Assembly: GCF_000152745.1 (NCBI RefSeq)
Contig: NZ_CH672428.1
Span: 1,629,251 to 1,693,250, forward strand
Reading direction: 5' to 3'
Origin: Oceanicaulis sp. HTCC2633
Lineage (GTDB): Bacteria; Pseudomonadota; Alphaproteobacteria; Caulobacterales; Maricaulaceae
Length of the DNA: 64,000 nucleotides
Shown here: positions 34,183-42,870 of the stretch, piece by piece
How the letters are laid out: every line of letters starts with the position of its first letter
How positions within the stretch are numbered: the first letter of the stretch is position 1
The notes under the pieces: model-generated
Told to the model about the DNA's origin: nothing
Databases searched by the model: none
What the model saw: the letters and a program-made list of their open reading frames with translations, nothing else
Made by a program: the position numbers and the translations under genes

Positions 34183-35001
34183 ATGGCCGTATCTGATCGC
34201 GTGGCCATCATCACCGGCGGCGCCAAGGGCATTGGCGCCGCCTGCGCCCGACGCTTCGTCGAGGAAGGCCTGCGCGTCGTGGTCGCCGATATTGATGATG
34301 AGGCGGGCGAAGCGCTGGTGGAGACCCTGAACGCCGGCAAGGAGCGCGCGCTCTTCGTCAGCTGTGATGTCTCCGACAAGCTGGCCGTCGCCAACCTCAT
34401 GGCCGAGACCCGTTCGGCTTTTGACCGGGTGGACATCCTGATCAACAACGCCGCCACCCTGGCCAAGGGCGATGTGCTGGATCTGTCCTTTGACGACTTC
34501 AATGCCGTGATGGACGTCAATCTGCGCGGCGCCTTCCTAGTGGCCAAGGCCGCGTCCAAGCAGATGATCGAGCAGATCGAGGACGAACAGACCCGCGCCG
34601 AGGACTGCCGCAAGCGCTACGCCATCATCAATATGAGCTCGGTGAACGCCGTGGTCTCCCTGCCCGACCAGCTTGCCTACACGATGAGCAAGGGCGCGCT
34701 GAACCAGATGACCAAGTCCATGGCCTTGGCGCTGGCGCCCTGGGGCGTGCGGGTGAACGCCATCGGGCCGGGCTCGATCAACACCGACATTCTCAAGGCG
34801 GTCGCGGATGACCGCGAGGCCATGCAGCGCATCCTGTCGCGCACACCGCTCAACCGTCTCGGCGATCCCGACGAAATCGCAGGCGTCGCCTGGTTCCTCG
34901 CCAACAAGGATGCGAGCTACATCACCGGCGAATGCATCTACGCCGATGGCGGGCGTCTGGCGCTCAATTACACGATGAAGCCCGAGGACTACGAGGACTA
35001 G
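34183..35001 (+). CDS. SDR family oxidoreductase
   Basis: This 272-residue classical short-chain dehydrogenase has the cofactor motif TGGAKGIG, Asp in VVADIDDEAG (which favours NAD), NNAA, the catalytic Ser in INMSSVNAV and Y-x-x-x-K in AYTMSKGAL. A 15-residue insertion (EDEQTRAEDCRKRY) before the catalytic Ser strand is a feature of this subgroup. The substrate is unknown. The ATG at 34183 follows GTGGAGATCTCTC. It converges on the small membrane gene of the iron cluster. Confidence 0.88.
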   Translation: MAVSDRVAIITGGAKGIGAACARRFVEEGLRVVVADIDDEAGEALVETLNAGKERALFVSCDVSDKLAVANLMAETRSAFDRVDILINNAATLAKGDVLDLSFDDFNAVMDVNLRGAFLVAKAASKQMIEQIEDEQTRAEDCRKRYAIINMSSVNAVVSLPDQLAYTMSKGALNQMTKSMALALAPWGVRVNAIGPGSINTDILKAVADDREAMQRILSRTPLNRLGDPDEIAGVAWFLANKDASYITGECIYADGGRLALNYTMKPEDYED

Positions 35002-35177
35002 GTCCTTGAGCGCGCGCGGACAAAGCGCGCCCAGACCAGGATGGCGAGCGGGCTGAACAGGCCGACCCAGCCCGCCGCATCCCAGACGCCATTTCCGATC
35101 AGGGAGAGGACCAGCCCGGCCAGGCTGATCCCGAGGATGACCAGCGGCCAGCCGAAGACGCGCCAGAACCGGCTCAT
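34998..35177 (-). CDS. small two-helix membrane protein
   Basis: This 59-residue protein has two hydrophobic helices (about residues 8-28 and 35-50). Its ATG overlaps the stop of the PepSY gene in ATGA, so it is the third gene of the iron-uptake operon and coupled to it. I do not recognise a family. A role with the PepSY protein in the inner membrane is inferred from position only. Confidence 0.6.
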   Translation of the reverse strand: MSRFWRVFGWPLVILGISLAGLVLSLIGNGVWDAAGWVGLFSPLAILVWARFVRARSRT

Positions 35178-36307
35178 GCCGGAACCTCTGCAGAGCTGCG
35201 GCGGGCGCCCCTGAGATAGCCCTTGCGTACGGCCCACAGATACAGCCCGCTGATCAGCACCACGATGGTCAGAAGGTCGAGCAGGGCCCAGAGGATCTTC
35301 AGCGGCAGGCCGGCGTAATCGCCAAAATGCAAGGGTTGAGACAGCGCCAGCGCCTTGGCGTACCAGGGCATTTCGCGCAGGCCTGCAACCTCGCCTGTCA
35401 CCGCATCCACCAGCACCGGCGCAATCAGGTGCTCGGTCAGCGGCGTGTCGCCATGCAGGAAGATGGCGTAGTGGAAGTCCGTCGAGAAGGTCCCGCCCGG
35501 AAACGCCACAAACTGCAAGGTCATGTTCGGTGCGGCCTCGATCGCGGCGGTCACCGCCTGATCGAGCGACGCCATCTCATCCGGCGACGGGACAGCGCGA
35601 TCAGGATACTCGGCGATCAGATCCGCAAGCGCGGCGTCGCGCCAATAGCCGTAGATGACATCGTCGAGAGTGTTGATCACTCCGGTGCCGCCCACAACCA
35701 TCACCCAGCCCAGCGTGATCACGCCGAGAAGGTTGTGATAGTCGAGCCAGCGGGTGCGCGCGGACCGCTCCAGCCGCAGCATGCCGAACCGGTGTTTGCG
35801 CATGAACGGCCAGTAGAGCACCACGCCCGAAAGAACGGCGAGCAGGAAGCTGAGCCCCATGGCGCCCAGAAACAGCTTGCCGGGCAGCCCCAGGAACATG
35901 TCGGTATGCAGCTGGACCAGGAAATCCATGATCCCGCCCGCGTCGGCGGGAGCCGCGACGATGGAGCCGTCCGTCTGGTCAAACCGCTCGAACCACATCG
36001 CCCCGCCCGGCGCATCCGGCGTCGGCCCGGTGGTGACGTTCACCACGGGGCGGTCGATGTCAAAGCTCATGAAGAGCGGGACTTCGCCCGGTCGGTTTTC
36101 CAGCGAGCGATCCAGGATCTGATCGAGATCCAGCATTGGGCCGTCGGGATTGCCCGGCGTGAATTCGGACGGGTTCAGCGCCGCCTCGAACTCGTCATGG
36201 AAGATGATCGGCAATCCGGTCACGCACAGCATGAGCAGGAAGAGCGTGCACACCAGGGACGTCCAGGTGTGAATGCCGCTCCAGATCCGGATCGCCGATC
36301 GGGACAT
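35174..36307 (-). CDS. PepSY-associated TM protein (iron-linked)
   Basis: This 377-residue membrane protein has four hydrophobic helices (near residues 15, 145, 195 and 340) and the conserved start IRIWSGIHTWTSLVCTLFLL. This is the PepSY_TM family seen beside TonB-dependent siderophore receptors, where some members act as ferric-siderophore reductases such as FoxB. Conserved histidines (HTWT, FHDEF, LHTDMF, DYHNLLG) could bind heme. It follows the receptor gene by 10 bp and overlaps the next gene by 4 bp. Confidence 0.88.
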   Translation of the reverse strand: MSRSAIRIWSGIHTWTSLVCTLFLLMLCVTGLPIIFHDEFEAALNPSEFTPGNPDGPMLDLDQILDRSLENRPGEVPLFMSFDIDRPVVNVTTGPTPDAPGGAMWFERFDQTDGSIVAAPADAGGIMDFLVQLHTDMFLGLPGKLFLGAMGLSFLLAVLSGVVLYWPFMRKHRFGMLRLERSARTRWLDYHNLLGVITLGWVMVVGGTGVINTLDDVIYGYWRDAALADLIAEYPDRAVPSPDEMASLDQAVTAAIEAAPNMTLQFVAFPGGTFSTDFHYAIFLHGDTPLTEHLIAPVLVDAVTGEVAGLREMPWYAKALALSQPLHFGDYAGLPLKILWALLDLLTIVVLISGLYLWAVRKGYLRGARRSSAEVPA

Positions 36308-36317
36308 CTCGCCTCGC

Positions 36318-38474
36318 CTAGAAGTCGGTGCTCACCGACACGCGAACGGTGCGCGGCTCGCCCTGCACCAGATAGTTCGCGCCCGGATAACCGCCGGTCG
36401 AGGCCCAATAGTCGTCATCGAGCAGGTTCTCCACCCGCGCGCGCAGGGCAACCGGATGACCTTGCGCCTCGAAGCTGTAACGCACGCCGGCGTCAAAGCG
36501 CGCCCAGGCGGGGATTTCCAGCGTATTGTCCGCGCTGGCGTACTGCTCGCCGGTATAGATCACGCGCCCTTCGAGAACGAGACCCGGCAGGAAGCTGGCG
36601 TCCCATTCCGCGTTGAAGCTGGCCTGGAATTCCGGCACGCCCACAGCCGCATTGCCTTCATTGAGACCGCCCTGGGTTCTGGCCTGCTCGGACTCAAGCC
36701 AGGTCGCGCCACCGATCAGGCGCAGGCCTTCGACCGGTTCGCCGAACACCGTCAGCTCGGCGCCGCGGGTGCGCTGCTCGCCATCATCGGTGAAGCGGTC
36801 GCCCACCACGATGGCGTTCGGCTGGGTCAGCTCGAACAGGTTCGCAGTGACGCCGTAATTGCCGCCGTCATACTTGATGCCCGCTTCCATCTGCTCGCCG
36901 CGGAAGGGAGAGAGCACCTCGCCGGCGTTGACGATCACGACGCCGCCCGAGCTTGCGGGCGCGATCTGGCCCGGCTGCAGGCTTTCGGCATAGTTGGCGT
37001 AGAGCGAGACGGCGTCAGAGGCGCGATAGACCACGCCAAGGGCCGGGGTGATCGCATCATCATCATACGCGCTCAGCTCGGCTCCGGTGTTGTAGTCAAA
37101 GCTCGCCGTGTCGATGGTCTGCCAGCGCAGCCCCAGGGTCGCGAGCACCCGGCCGTCCAGAAGGCTCATCGTGTCGGCGAGGGCGAAACTCGAATTGGTC
37201 ACTTCTTCCGTCTTGCCCGGATCATCGAGATCGCCCCCGACAAAGAAGTCCGCCGCCGGTTGGGGCGCGGCGAAGGGATCGTTCAGATCGCCCGCAAAGC
37301 CCGCAAAATTGGAGAACGCGTAGGCATTGTCGGACTCGCTGTGAATGCCGGAGACAGACGCCACCAGACGGTGACCGATCTCGCCGGTCCAGACATCGGC
37401 GCGCAGGCCGGCATCGGCGCTGATCACCTGATCCACGCGCGCATTGTCAAAGCGATAGGCCGAAGTGACGCCGGACGCCCCCGCACTCGGATTGGCGAGC
37501 ACGTTTTCCTCTTCCCCGTCGCGGGCGCCCACGGCCAGCCAGCCCGTGACGACATCGCTGAAATCCATCTCGGCCCGCACGACGCCGAACAGCTGCTGCT
37601 CGTCGGTATAGGTCCAGGGTTGGGCGTAGTTCACATCCGCATCCGGCACGGACGGAATGGCGCCCAGCGGGGTCACTTGCGGACGCGGCGCGTCAATATG
37701 GTGGTCCTGCCAGCCTAGGTCCGCAGACAGGCGGATGCGATCGGTTTCATAGCTCAGCCCCAGCGTGAAGAGGTTCAGGGAGCGGTCCTGATCCTCGATG
37801 GCGGTCTCGCCATCACGCAGCGCGCCGTTGAAACGCACGCCCAGCTCGTCCTGAGCGCCGAACCGGCGGCTCAGATCGAGCGCGGCATAGCCATGGGAGC
37901 GGCCTTCAAAGCCCAGCGTGACGCGCGTGAGATCGTCTTCACCGGCGCGCTTGGGCACCAGGTTGAACGCCCCGCCCACGCCGGAGCCGCCCGGGGCCGC
38001 GCCATTCAGGAACGCATTCGCGCCAGAGAACACTTCAACGCGCTCGACCAGTTCAGCCGCCACATACTGGCGCGGCAGGATGCCGTAGACGCCGTTCAGC
38101 GTCATGTCATCGGAATAGACCGGGAAGCCGCGGACGACATAGAGCTCCTGGAAGTTCCCGAAGCCCTTGGCCAGACGCACTTGCGGATTGTTGGCGAGGA
38201 CGTCGCCAATGCCCCGCGCCTGCTGGTTCTCGATCAGCTCAGCGGTGTAGGCGGTGGTGGTGAAAGGGGAGTCCAGGAAATCGACATTGCCCAGCAGACC
38301 GTTGCGGGCGCCGCGCGCCACCTGACCGCCCTCGAACACCTGATTGAGCTCCACCTGAGAGCCGGTGACGATGATGACGTCCTGTGCATCATCGGCAGTC
38401 TGGGCGGAGGCGGGAGCGCAGAGCACAAGCGCAGACAGCGCGACGCCGCCCATCAGGGCATGGAGCTTGAACAT
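36318..38474 (-). CDS. TonB-dependent siderophore receptor
   Basis: This 718-residue outer-membrane receptor has a signal peptide (cleavage near SAQ-T, residue 25) and a plug domain (about 50-200, with TLNGVYGILPRQ and RVEVFSGANAFLNG). A 22-strand barrel follows, ending with the terminal aromatic in VRVSVSTDF as needed for BAM assembly. It takes up ferric siderophores using the TonB system; the ligand is unknown. A Fur-like box lies 28-46 bp upstream. It heads the operon with the PepSY protein. Confidence 0.93.
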   Translation of the reverse strand: MFKLHALMGGVALSALVLCAPASAQTADDAQDVIIVTGSQVELNQVFEGGQVARGARNGLLGNVDFLDSPFTTTAYTAELIENQQARGIGDVLANNPQVRLAKGFGNFQELYVVRGFPVYSDDMTLNGVYGILPRQYVAAELVERVEVFSGANAFLNGAAPGGSGVGGAFNLVPKRAGEDDLTRVTLGFEGRSHGYAALDLSRRFGAQDELGVRFNGALRDGETAIEDQDRSLNLFTLGLSYETDRIRLSADLGWQDHHIDAPRPQVTPLGAIPSVPDADVNYAQPWTYTDEQQLFGVVRAEMDFSDVVTGWLAVGARDGEEENVLANPSAGASGVTSAYRFDNARVDQVISADAGLRADVWTGEIGHRLVASVSGIHSESDNAYAFSNFAGFAGDLNDPFAAPQPAADFFVGGDLDDPGKTEEVTNSSFALADTMSLLDGRVLATLGLRWQTIDTASFDYNTGAELSAYDDDAITPALGVVYRASDAVSLYANYAESLQPGQIAPASSGGVVIVNAGEVLSPFRGEQMEAGIKYDGGNYGVTANLFELTQPNAIVVGDRFTDDGEQRTRGAELTVFGEPVEGLRLIGGATWLESEQARTQGGLNEGNAAVGVPEFQASFNAEWDASFLPGLVLEGRVIYTGEQYASADNTLEIPAWARFDAGVRYSFEAQGHPVALRARVENLLDDDYWASTGGYPGANYLVQGEPRTVRVSVSTDF

Positions 38475-38501
38475 GGGAAGACCCTTCGCAGGCTTGATTG
38501 A

Positions 38502-38520
38502 TTTTGAGAGTGATTATCAA
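38502..38520 (-). promoter_or_regulatory. Fur-like box upstream of the siderophore receptor
   Basis: On the minus strand the 19-mer TTGATAATCACTCTCAAAA resembles the classical Fur box pattern GATAATnATTCTCA and lies 28 bp before the receptor start. It would allow repression when iron is plentiful. Some alphaproteobacteria use RirA or Irr instead, so the regulator is an inference. Confidence 0.65.
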
Positions 38521-38572
38521 TCAAAGAAGAGCGGGTCAATTCTTCTGCACGGCTGCGCCTGCCGCAAACAGG

Positions 38573-38599
38573 AAAGCCCGGCCTGAACAGCCGGGCTTT
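38573..38599 (-). terminator. terminator after trcR
   Basis: The stem AAAGCCCGGC/GCCGGGCTTT (38573-38582 with 38590-38599) has a 7-base loop. It lies 24 bp downstream of the trcR stop on the minus strand and is followed by CCTGTTTG. It separates trcR from the iron operon. Confidence 0.8.
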
Positions 38600-38623
38600 C
38601 GAAACTTCAGGGTGATGCAAGGT

Positions 38624-39283
38624 CTATTCGTTGTCGCCCTTGGGCTTGCCGAACAGCTCGTCGAGCGTCGTCGGCGCATTGGCTGAATCCATGTCCTGAT
38701 CATCGGCCGGCTTGAGGGTGTCCTCCTCGATGATGACCTGGCCATCCTCTTCCATCTGCTTGCGACGTGCGGACGCCTTGGAGACCTGAGCATCCAGATC
38801 GATCTGGGTGCACAGCCCCAGCGTCACCGGGTCGGTCGGCTTGATGTTGGGCGAATTCCAGTGCGTGCGCTCGCGCACCGCCTCGATGGTCGTCTTGGTG
38901 GTGCCGATCAGCTTGGAGATCTGAGCATCGGTCAGCTCGGGGTGATTGCGCACCAGCCAGGCGATGGCGTCCGGACGGTTCTGGCGGCGCGACAGCGGGG
39001 TGTAGCGCGGGCCTTTCTTGCGTTCCTGAAGCTCGGCGTATTTCGGCTTGGAGGCCGTCATCCGGTAGGCCGGGTCCGCTTCCGCCTTGTCCAGTTCAGC
39101 GCGATCGAGCTGGCCGGATGCGACCGGGTCGGAACCGCGCACGCCAGCCGCCACATCGCCATCCGCAATGCCCTTGATCTCAAGATGGTGCAGCCCGGTG
39201 AAATCAGCGATCTGTTCAAAGCTCAGCGCGGTGTTGTCCACCAGCCAGACCGCCGTCGCCTTGGGCATGAGAATCTCGGCCAT
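38624..39283 (-). CDS. trcR: cell cycle transcriptional regulator TrcR (DUF1013)
   Basis: This 219-residue protein matches DUF1013. The start is MAEILMPKATAVWLVDNTAL, and two helix-turn-helix-like parts read LSFEQIADFTGLH and LTDAQISKLIGTTKTTIEAV. PLSRRQNRPDAIAWLVRNHP lies between them. In Caulobacter this family is a conserved cell-cycle factor that works with RNA polymerase. The acidic C-terminus (about residues 180-219) is variable. The ATG at 39283 follows GAGGACTGAC. It has its own upstream space and a terminator on each side. Confidence 0.9.
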   Translation of the reverse strand: MAEILMPKATAVWLVDNTALSFEQIADFTGLHHLEIKGIADGDVAAGVRGSDPVASGQLDRAELDKAEADPAYRMTASKPKYAELQERKKGPRYTPLSRRQNRPDAIAWLVRNHPELTDAQISKLIGTTKTTIEAVRERTHWNSPNIKPTDPVTLGLCTQIDLDAQVSKASARRKQMEEDGQVIIEEDTLKPADDQDMDSANAPTTLDELFGKPKGDNE

Positions 39284-39300
39284 GTCAGTCCTCGTACACG

Positions 39301-39334
39301 AAACAAAAGAAAACCCGGCGCGGACCGCCGGGTT
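39301..39334 (-). terminator. rho-independent terminator after the quinone oxidoreductase
   Basis: The stem AACCCGGC/GCCGGGTT (39312-39319 with 39327-39334) is followed on the minus strand by TTTTCTTTTGTTT. It lies between the oxidoreductase gene and trcR. Confidence 0.88.
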
Positions 39335-39434
39335 GTTTCCGTCGACCGCCCCTCATCTCGTACTCACGATGAAGAGGGAGAGTGTGACCCTCCTTATAGC
39401 GCGCTTGTCACGCGCTGGAAACACCCCTGTCACG

Positions 39435-40418
39435 CTAGGGAATCAGCAGGATCTTGCCCGCATGGCCGCCCGCATCCATCCGCGCATGCGCCTTGGCGAC
39501 GTCATCAAGAGCAAAGGTGGAATCGATCAGAGGACGCACCTTGCCCGCCTCGATCCAGGGCCAGACATGCGTTAGAACCGCTTGGGCGATATCGGCCTTC
39601 TCCTCATCAGAGCGTGAGCGAAGGGTCGAGCCCGTCAGGGTCTGGCGCTTGAGCATCAATCCCATCAGATCCAGCTCGACCCGGCTGCCCTTGAGGAAGG
39701 CGATCATGACGATGCGCCCGAACCGGTTCAGGCAATTGAGGTTCTTCTGCACATAGTCGCCGCCGACCATGTCGAGGATCACATCGGCGCCGCCTTCCGC
39801 CCTGATCGCAGCGGACCAGTCCTCGGCGTGATAGTCGAACGCCCGGTCCGCGCCGAGATCGAGACAGGCCTGCGCCCGGTCCGGACCGCCGGCGGTGGCG
39901 ATCACATAAGCGCCCTGGGCCTTGGCCATCTGGATGGCGGTGGAGCCGATGCCGCTGACCCCGCCATGAACAAGCAGGCGTTCGCCGGGCTTGAGCGCGC
40001 CGGCGTCAAAGACATTGGTCCAGACCGTAAAGACGGTTTCAGGCAGCCCCGCGGCCTCGACCAGGTCGACGCCCTTCGGCGCCGGCAGGACGCTGCCCGC
40101 CTTCGCCCGCGCGACATCGGCGTAGCCGCCGCCTGACACCAGCGCCACCACCGGATCGCCCGCCTTGTAGCGAGTGACCCCGTCACCCACAGCGCGCACC
40201 GTGCCCGACACCTCAAGGCCCAGTCCTTCAGGCGCGCCGTCCGGCGCCGGATAGAACCCCATCCGTTCGAACACGTCAGGCCGGTTGATCCCGCTCGCCG
40301 CCACATCGATCAGCACTTCACCGGCAGCCGGCGGCGCCAGTTCGACCTGTTTGACCACCAGCTTTTCGGGACCGCCGGGTTCCGGCGCCGTGACGATGCG
40401 TGATGAAATCGGATTCAT
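39435..40418 (-). CDS. NAD(P)H quinone oxidoreductase (PIG3/QOR family)
   Basis: This 327-residue protein is a zinc-free medium-chain dehydrogenase. It shows the start VTAPEPGGPEKLVVKQVELA, GINRPDVFERMG, the NADPH motif VHGGVSGIGSTAIQMAKAQG (about residues 145-164) and YHAEDW. It matches the TP53I3/PIG3 type quinone oxidoreductases, which reduce quinones with NADPH. The zinc-ligand cysteines of alcohol dehydrogenases are absent. It is a single leftward gene divergent from the DUF1192 gene. Confidence 0.9.
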   Translation of the reverse strand: MNPISSRIVTAPEPGGPEKLVVKQVELAPPAAGEVLIDVAASGINRPDVFERMGFYPAPDGAPEGLGLEVSGTVRAVGDGVTRYKAGDPVVALVSGGGYADVARAKAGSVLPAPKGVDLVEAAGLPETVFTVWTNVFDAGALKPGERLLVHGGVSGIGSTAIQMAKAQGAYVIATAGGPDRAQACLDLGADRAFDYHAEDWSAAIRAEGGADVILDMVGGDYVQKNLNCLNRFGRIVMIAFLKGSRVELDLMGLMLKRQTLTGSTLRSRSDEEKADIAQAVLTHVWPWIEAGKVRPLIDSTFALDDVAKAHARMDAGGHAGKILLIP

Positions 40419-40486
40419 GAACGGGACTCCCGAGGGTTAATGCACTAGTATCTGTCGTCCTGTCCGCCAATGAGGAGAGCGACGCC

Positions 40487-40687
40487 ATGTTTCACGATGA
40501 ACCGCTGACCTCCCGCAATGAAGCGCTGGTCCCCGGCGAGGATCTGAGCGAACTGGGTGTCGAACAGCTCACCGAACGGCTTGAAGTCTTACGTCAGGAA
40601 ATGGGACGGACCGAAGCGGCGATCAAGCAGAAGAAGGCCGGCCTCTCAGCAGCGGAAGCCTTTTTCAAGACCCCAGGCGGAGACTAG
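40487..40687 (+). CDS. DUF1192 family protein
   Basis: This 66-residue protein has the DUF1192 core LGVEQLTERLEVLRQEMGRTEAAIKQK, a short coiled coil, and ends AEAFFKTPGGD. The family is small, alphaproteobacterial and of unknown function. It lies 82 bp before rcdA in the same direction, and the two may share a transcript. Confidence 0.85.
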   Translation: MFHDEPLTSRNEALVPGEDLSELGVEQLTERLEVLRQEMGRTEAAIKQKKAGLSAAEAFFKTPGGD

Positions 40688-40769
40688 CGGGCGAGACTGG
40701 CCCCAGCCTTGCTTAAGAGTTCGTACACACTCTTGAGATGACGCGTAACGAGACAGAACGGATACTGCC

Positions 40770-41282
40770 ATGACCCCGGTCACGCCTCACGCCGCCAGCA
40801 CCGCCGCTCGGGTTTCCGATTTTGCGGATTCCGAAATGTTCCGCCGTCTGTTCCGTGACGGCATGGATCTGGTGGAGGAAACTGCGGCCTATCTGGATGG
40901 CCCCGGCCGGGATGACGCCAAGCGTCTGGGCCGCTCGGGCGCGTTGGCATATGCGTCTGAATCCATGGGGCTGACCACCCAGCTGATGCAATGCGCGTCC
41001 TGGCTCCTGACCCAGCGCGCCGTCGCCGAGGGCGATATGAGCCCGCGCGAAGCCGCCGAGGAGCGCTATCGCCTCTCGCCCAACAAGTTCAGCCCGCCGA
41101 CCTGGCCGGCCGGGGATGATCCCTGTCCGCCGCGCCTCGGGGATCTGGCGCTGCGCGCGCGCGAATTGCATGAACGTCTGATGCGCCTGGACGACTCGCT
41201 GTTCGAGGCCGAGCTCAAGCCGGTCGAGAACCCGGTCGCCAACCAGCTCTCCCAGCTCTCGGCCGCCTTCAGCGATAGCTAG
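40770..41282 (+). CDS. rcdA: DUF1465 family protein, RcdA-type protease adaptor
   Basis: This 170-residue helical protein has the DUF1465 core FRRLFRDGMDLVEETAAYLDG, YASESMGLTTQLMQCASWLL and ALRARELHERLMRLDDSLFE, with a disordered C-terminal tail. Caulobacter RcdA belongs to this family and, with CpdR and PopA, delivers CtrA and other proteins to ClpXP at the swarmer-to-stalked transition. The tail is the known site of cargo control. The assignment as RcdA relies on family membership and the lineage. Confidence 0.85.
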   Translation: MTPVTPHAASTAARVSDFADSEMFRRLFRDGMDLVEETAAYLDGPGRDDAKRLGRSGALAYASESMGLTTQLMQCASWLLTQRAVAEGDMSPREAAEERYRLSPNKFSPPTWPAGDDPCPPRLGDLALRARELHERLMRLDDSLFEAELKPVENPVANQLSQLSAAFSDS

Positions 41283-41344
41283 AAACGAGTACAGCGAACA
41301 CAGAAAAGGCAGAACCCCCTCGAACGGAACGTCAAAGAAGGCGA

Positions 41345-41381
41345 GAAAAACGCCCGCAGCCGAGGGGAGACTGCGGGCGTT
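41345..41381 (-). terminator. rho-independent terminator of rpmE
   Basis: The stem AACGCCCGCAG/CTGCGGGCGTT (41349-41359 with 41371-41381) is followed on the minus strand by TTTCTCG. It lies 55 bp after the rpmE stop and also faces the rcdA transcript. Confidence 0.88.
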
Positions 41382-41435
41382 CCTCGAAAGACTTCAACGG
41401 AGCCAAGCTCTGCCCGATCGAGGGGGGATTGGGCC

Positions 41436-41657
41436 TTAAACGCCGAAGCCTTTGAACTTGTCTTTGAACTTGGACACGCGACCCGCACGATCCAGCAGGG
41501 TCTGGTTGCCGCCAGTCCAGGCCGGGTGCGTGGACGGATCAATGTCCAGTTGCAGCACAGCGCCTTCTTTACCATAGGTAGAACGGGTCTTAAAGCGCGA
41601 ACCGTTCGGGAGCACCACTTCGATGAAGTGATAGTCGGGGTGGGTGTCCTGTTTCAT
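41436..41657 (-). CDS. rpmE: 50S ribosomal protein L31 (cysteine-free form)
   Basis: This 73-residue protein begins [19 protein letters not shown] and holds [26 protein letters not shown], the L31 signature. It has no cysteine, so it cannot bind zinc in the way E. coli L31 does, as usual in alphaproteobacteria. The start at 41657 is set by homology; the frame is open upstream. It is a single gene with its own terminator. Confidence 0.95.
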   Translation of the reverse strand: MKQDTHPDYHFIEVVLPNGSRFKTRSTYGKEGAVLQLDIDPSTHPAWTGGNQTLLDRAGRVSKFKDKFKGFGV

Positions 41658-41850
41658 CGTGCCGCTCCGGCCCTCTTTACGCTCGCGGGCGGCCGTTGAA
41701 GCCGCCCGCAAGTGGAAATCTGCATGAATTGAGGCGCGGTGTATACACCCCGAATTACGCTGTTTCAAGCGCCCTGAGTCATATGGCGGAAATACAAGGA
41801 CTTACTCAAAGATTAAGCCGGGCCGACTTGAGATTATGGCTAACAGAATC

Positions 41851-42867
41851 CTAACGCGAGGTCAGTTTCAGTTCGATCCGCCGGTTGCGGGCATAGGCCT
41901 CCTGGGTCCGCCCCTCGGCAATGGGATAATGCTCGCCAAAGCCCGCTGCCAGCAGGCGACGCGGCGGCACGCCGCGGCTTTCGAAATAGGCGATCACCGA
42001 CAGCGACCGCGCCGTCGACAGCTCCCAGTTGGACTCAAACGGCGCGTTGGGCCCCAGCGGCACGCGGTCTGTATGCCCGTCCACGCGCAACACCCAGTCA
42101 AGATCATCCGGGATTTCATCTGTGAGCTGGATGATGGCGTCTGCGATGGGAGCAAGCGAGCGCCGCCCCTCCTCGCTCAGCTCGGCCGAGCCCGATGCGA
42201 AAAGCACGTCGGTTTCAAACACGAACCGGTCGCCCACCACGCGAACACCGGACCGATCGCCCAGGACCTCGATCAAACGGCCGAAGAATTCGGAGCGATA
42301 GCGCGCCAGCCGAGCCACTTCGCTCGCCAGGGCCGCATTGAGGCGACGGCCCAGATTGACCACTTCGGCCTCAAGCTCGGCCTCGCGCGCCTCGGAGGCG
42401 TTGAGCGCCTCATTGAGACGCGCCAGCTCTTCGCGCAGGGCCGCCATCTGATTGTTCAGAAGCGCAACAGTGGCCTGCGCCTCTTCATTGAGCGCCTCTT
42501 CCTCCGCCAGGCTGGAACGGGCGGCCGCGAGCCCCTCCTGCAGACCGGCGATCTGACTGGTCAGGCCGGCATTGGTTTCCGCCAAGGCGCCATTTTCCTG
42601 AGTCAGGGTGCTGACCCGCAGGCTGAGACGTTCATTCTCGCTCTGGGCCAGGTTCAGCTCTTCAGCCAGGGTCGCCAGACGTCCGTTGAGCTCGGCGAGC
42701 TGTTCGTCGCGGCCGGTCAGCGCCTGGGACAGCGCGAACTGGCCCGCCGTGAACACCGCCAGCAAGAAGACGATGACCAGAAGCAGCGTCGCCAGCGCAT
42801 CCACGAAGCCCGGCCAGTAATCGCCGGAGTCGGCCTGTCCGCTCTGCAGGTGCCGGGGGAGCGCCAT
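41851..42867 (-). CDS. MotB-like OmpA-domain protein with long coiled coil
   Basis: This 338-residue protein has one N-terminal membrane helix (about residues 22-45) with an Asp at its start (FVDALATLLLVIVFLL), as in MotB-type proton channels. A long coiled coil follows (about 50-190), then an OmpA/MotB peptidoglycan-binding domain (about 205-338, with LRVDGHTDRVPLG and RNRRIEL). It pairs with the MotA/TolQ-like protein upstream, with 3 bp between the genes. The coiled coil is much longer than in MotB. It is probably a non-flagellar stator complex of unknown task. Confidence 0.88.
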   Translation of the reverse strand: MALPRHLQSGQADSGDYWPGFVDALATLLLVIVFLLAVFTAGQFALSQALTGRDEQLAELNGRLATLAEELNLAQSENERLSLRVSTLTQENGALAETNAGLTSQIAGLQEGLAAARSSLAEEEALNEEAQATVALLNNQMAALREELARLNEALNASEAREAELEAEVVNLGRRLNAALASEVARLARYRSEFFGRLIEVLGDRSGVRVVGDRFVFETDVLFASGSAELSEEGRRSLAPIADAIIQLTDEIPDDLDWVLRVDGHTDRVPLGPNAPFESNWELSTARSLSVIAYFESRGVPPRRLLAAGFGEHYPIAEGRTQEAYARNRRIELKLTSR

Positions 42868-42870
42868 GGC

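Noticed and set aside
36273-37718. A 481-codon plus-strand frame over the TonB receptor
   Set aside because: The minus strand reads as a complete receptor with signal peptide, plug and terminal Phe.
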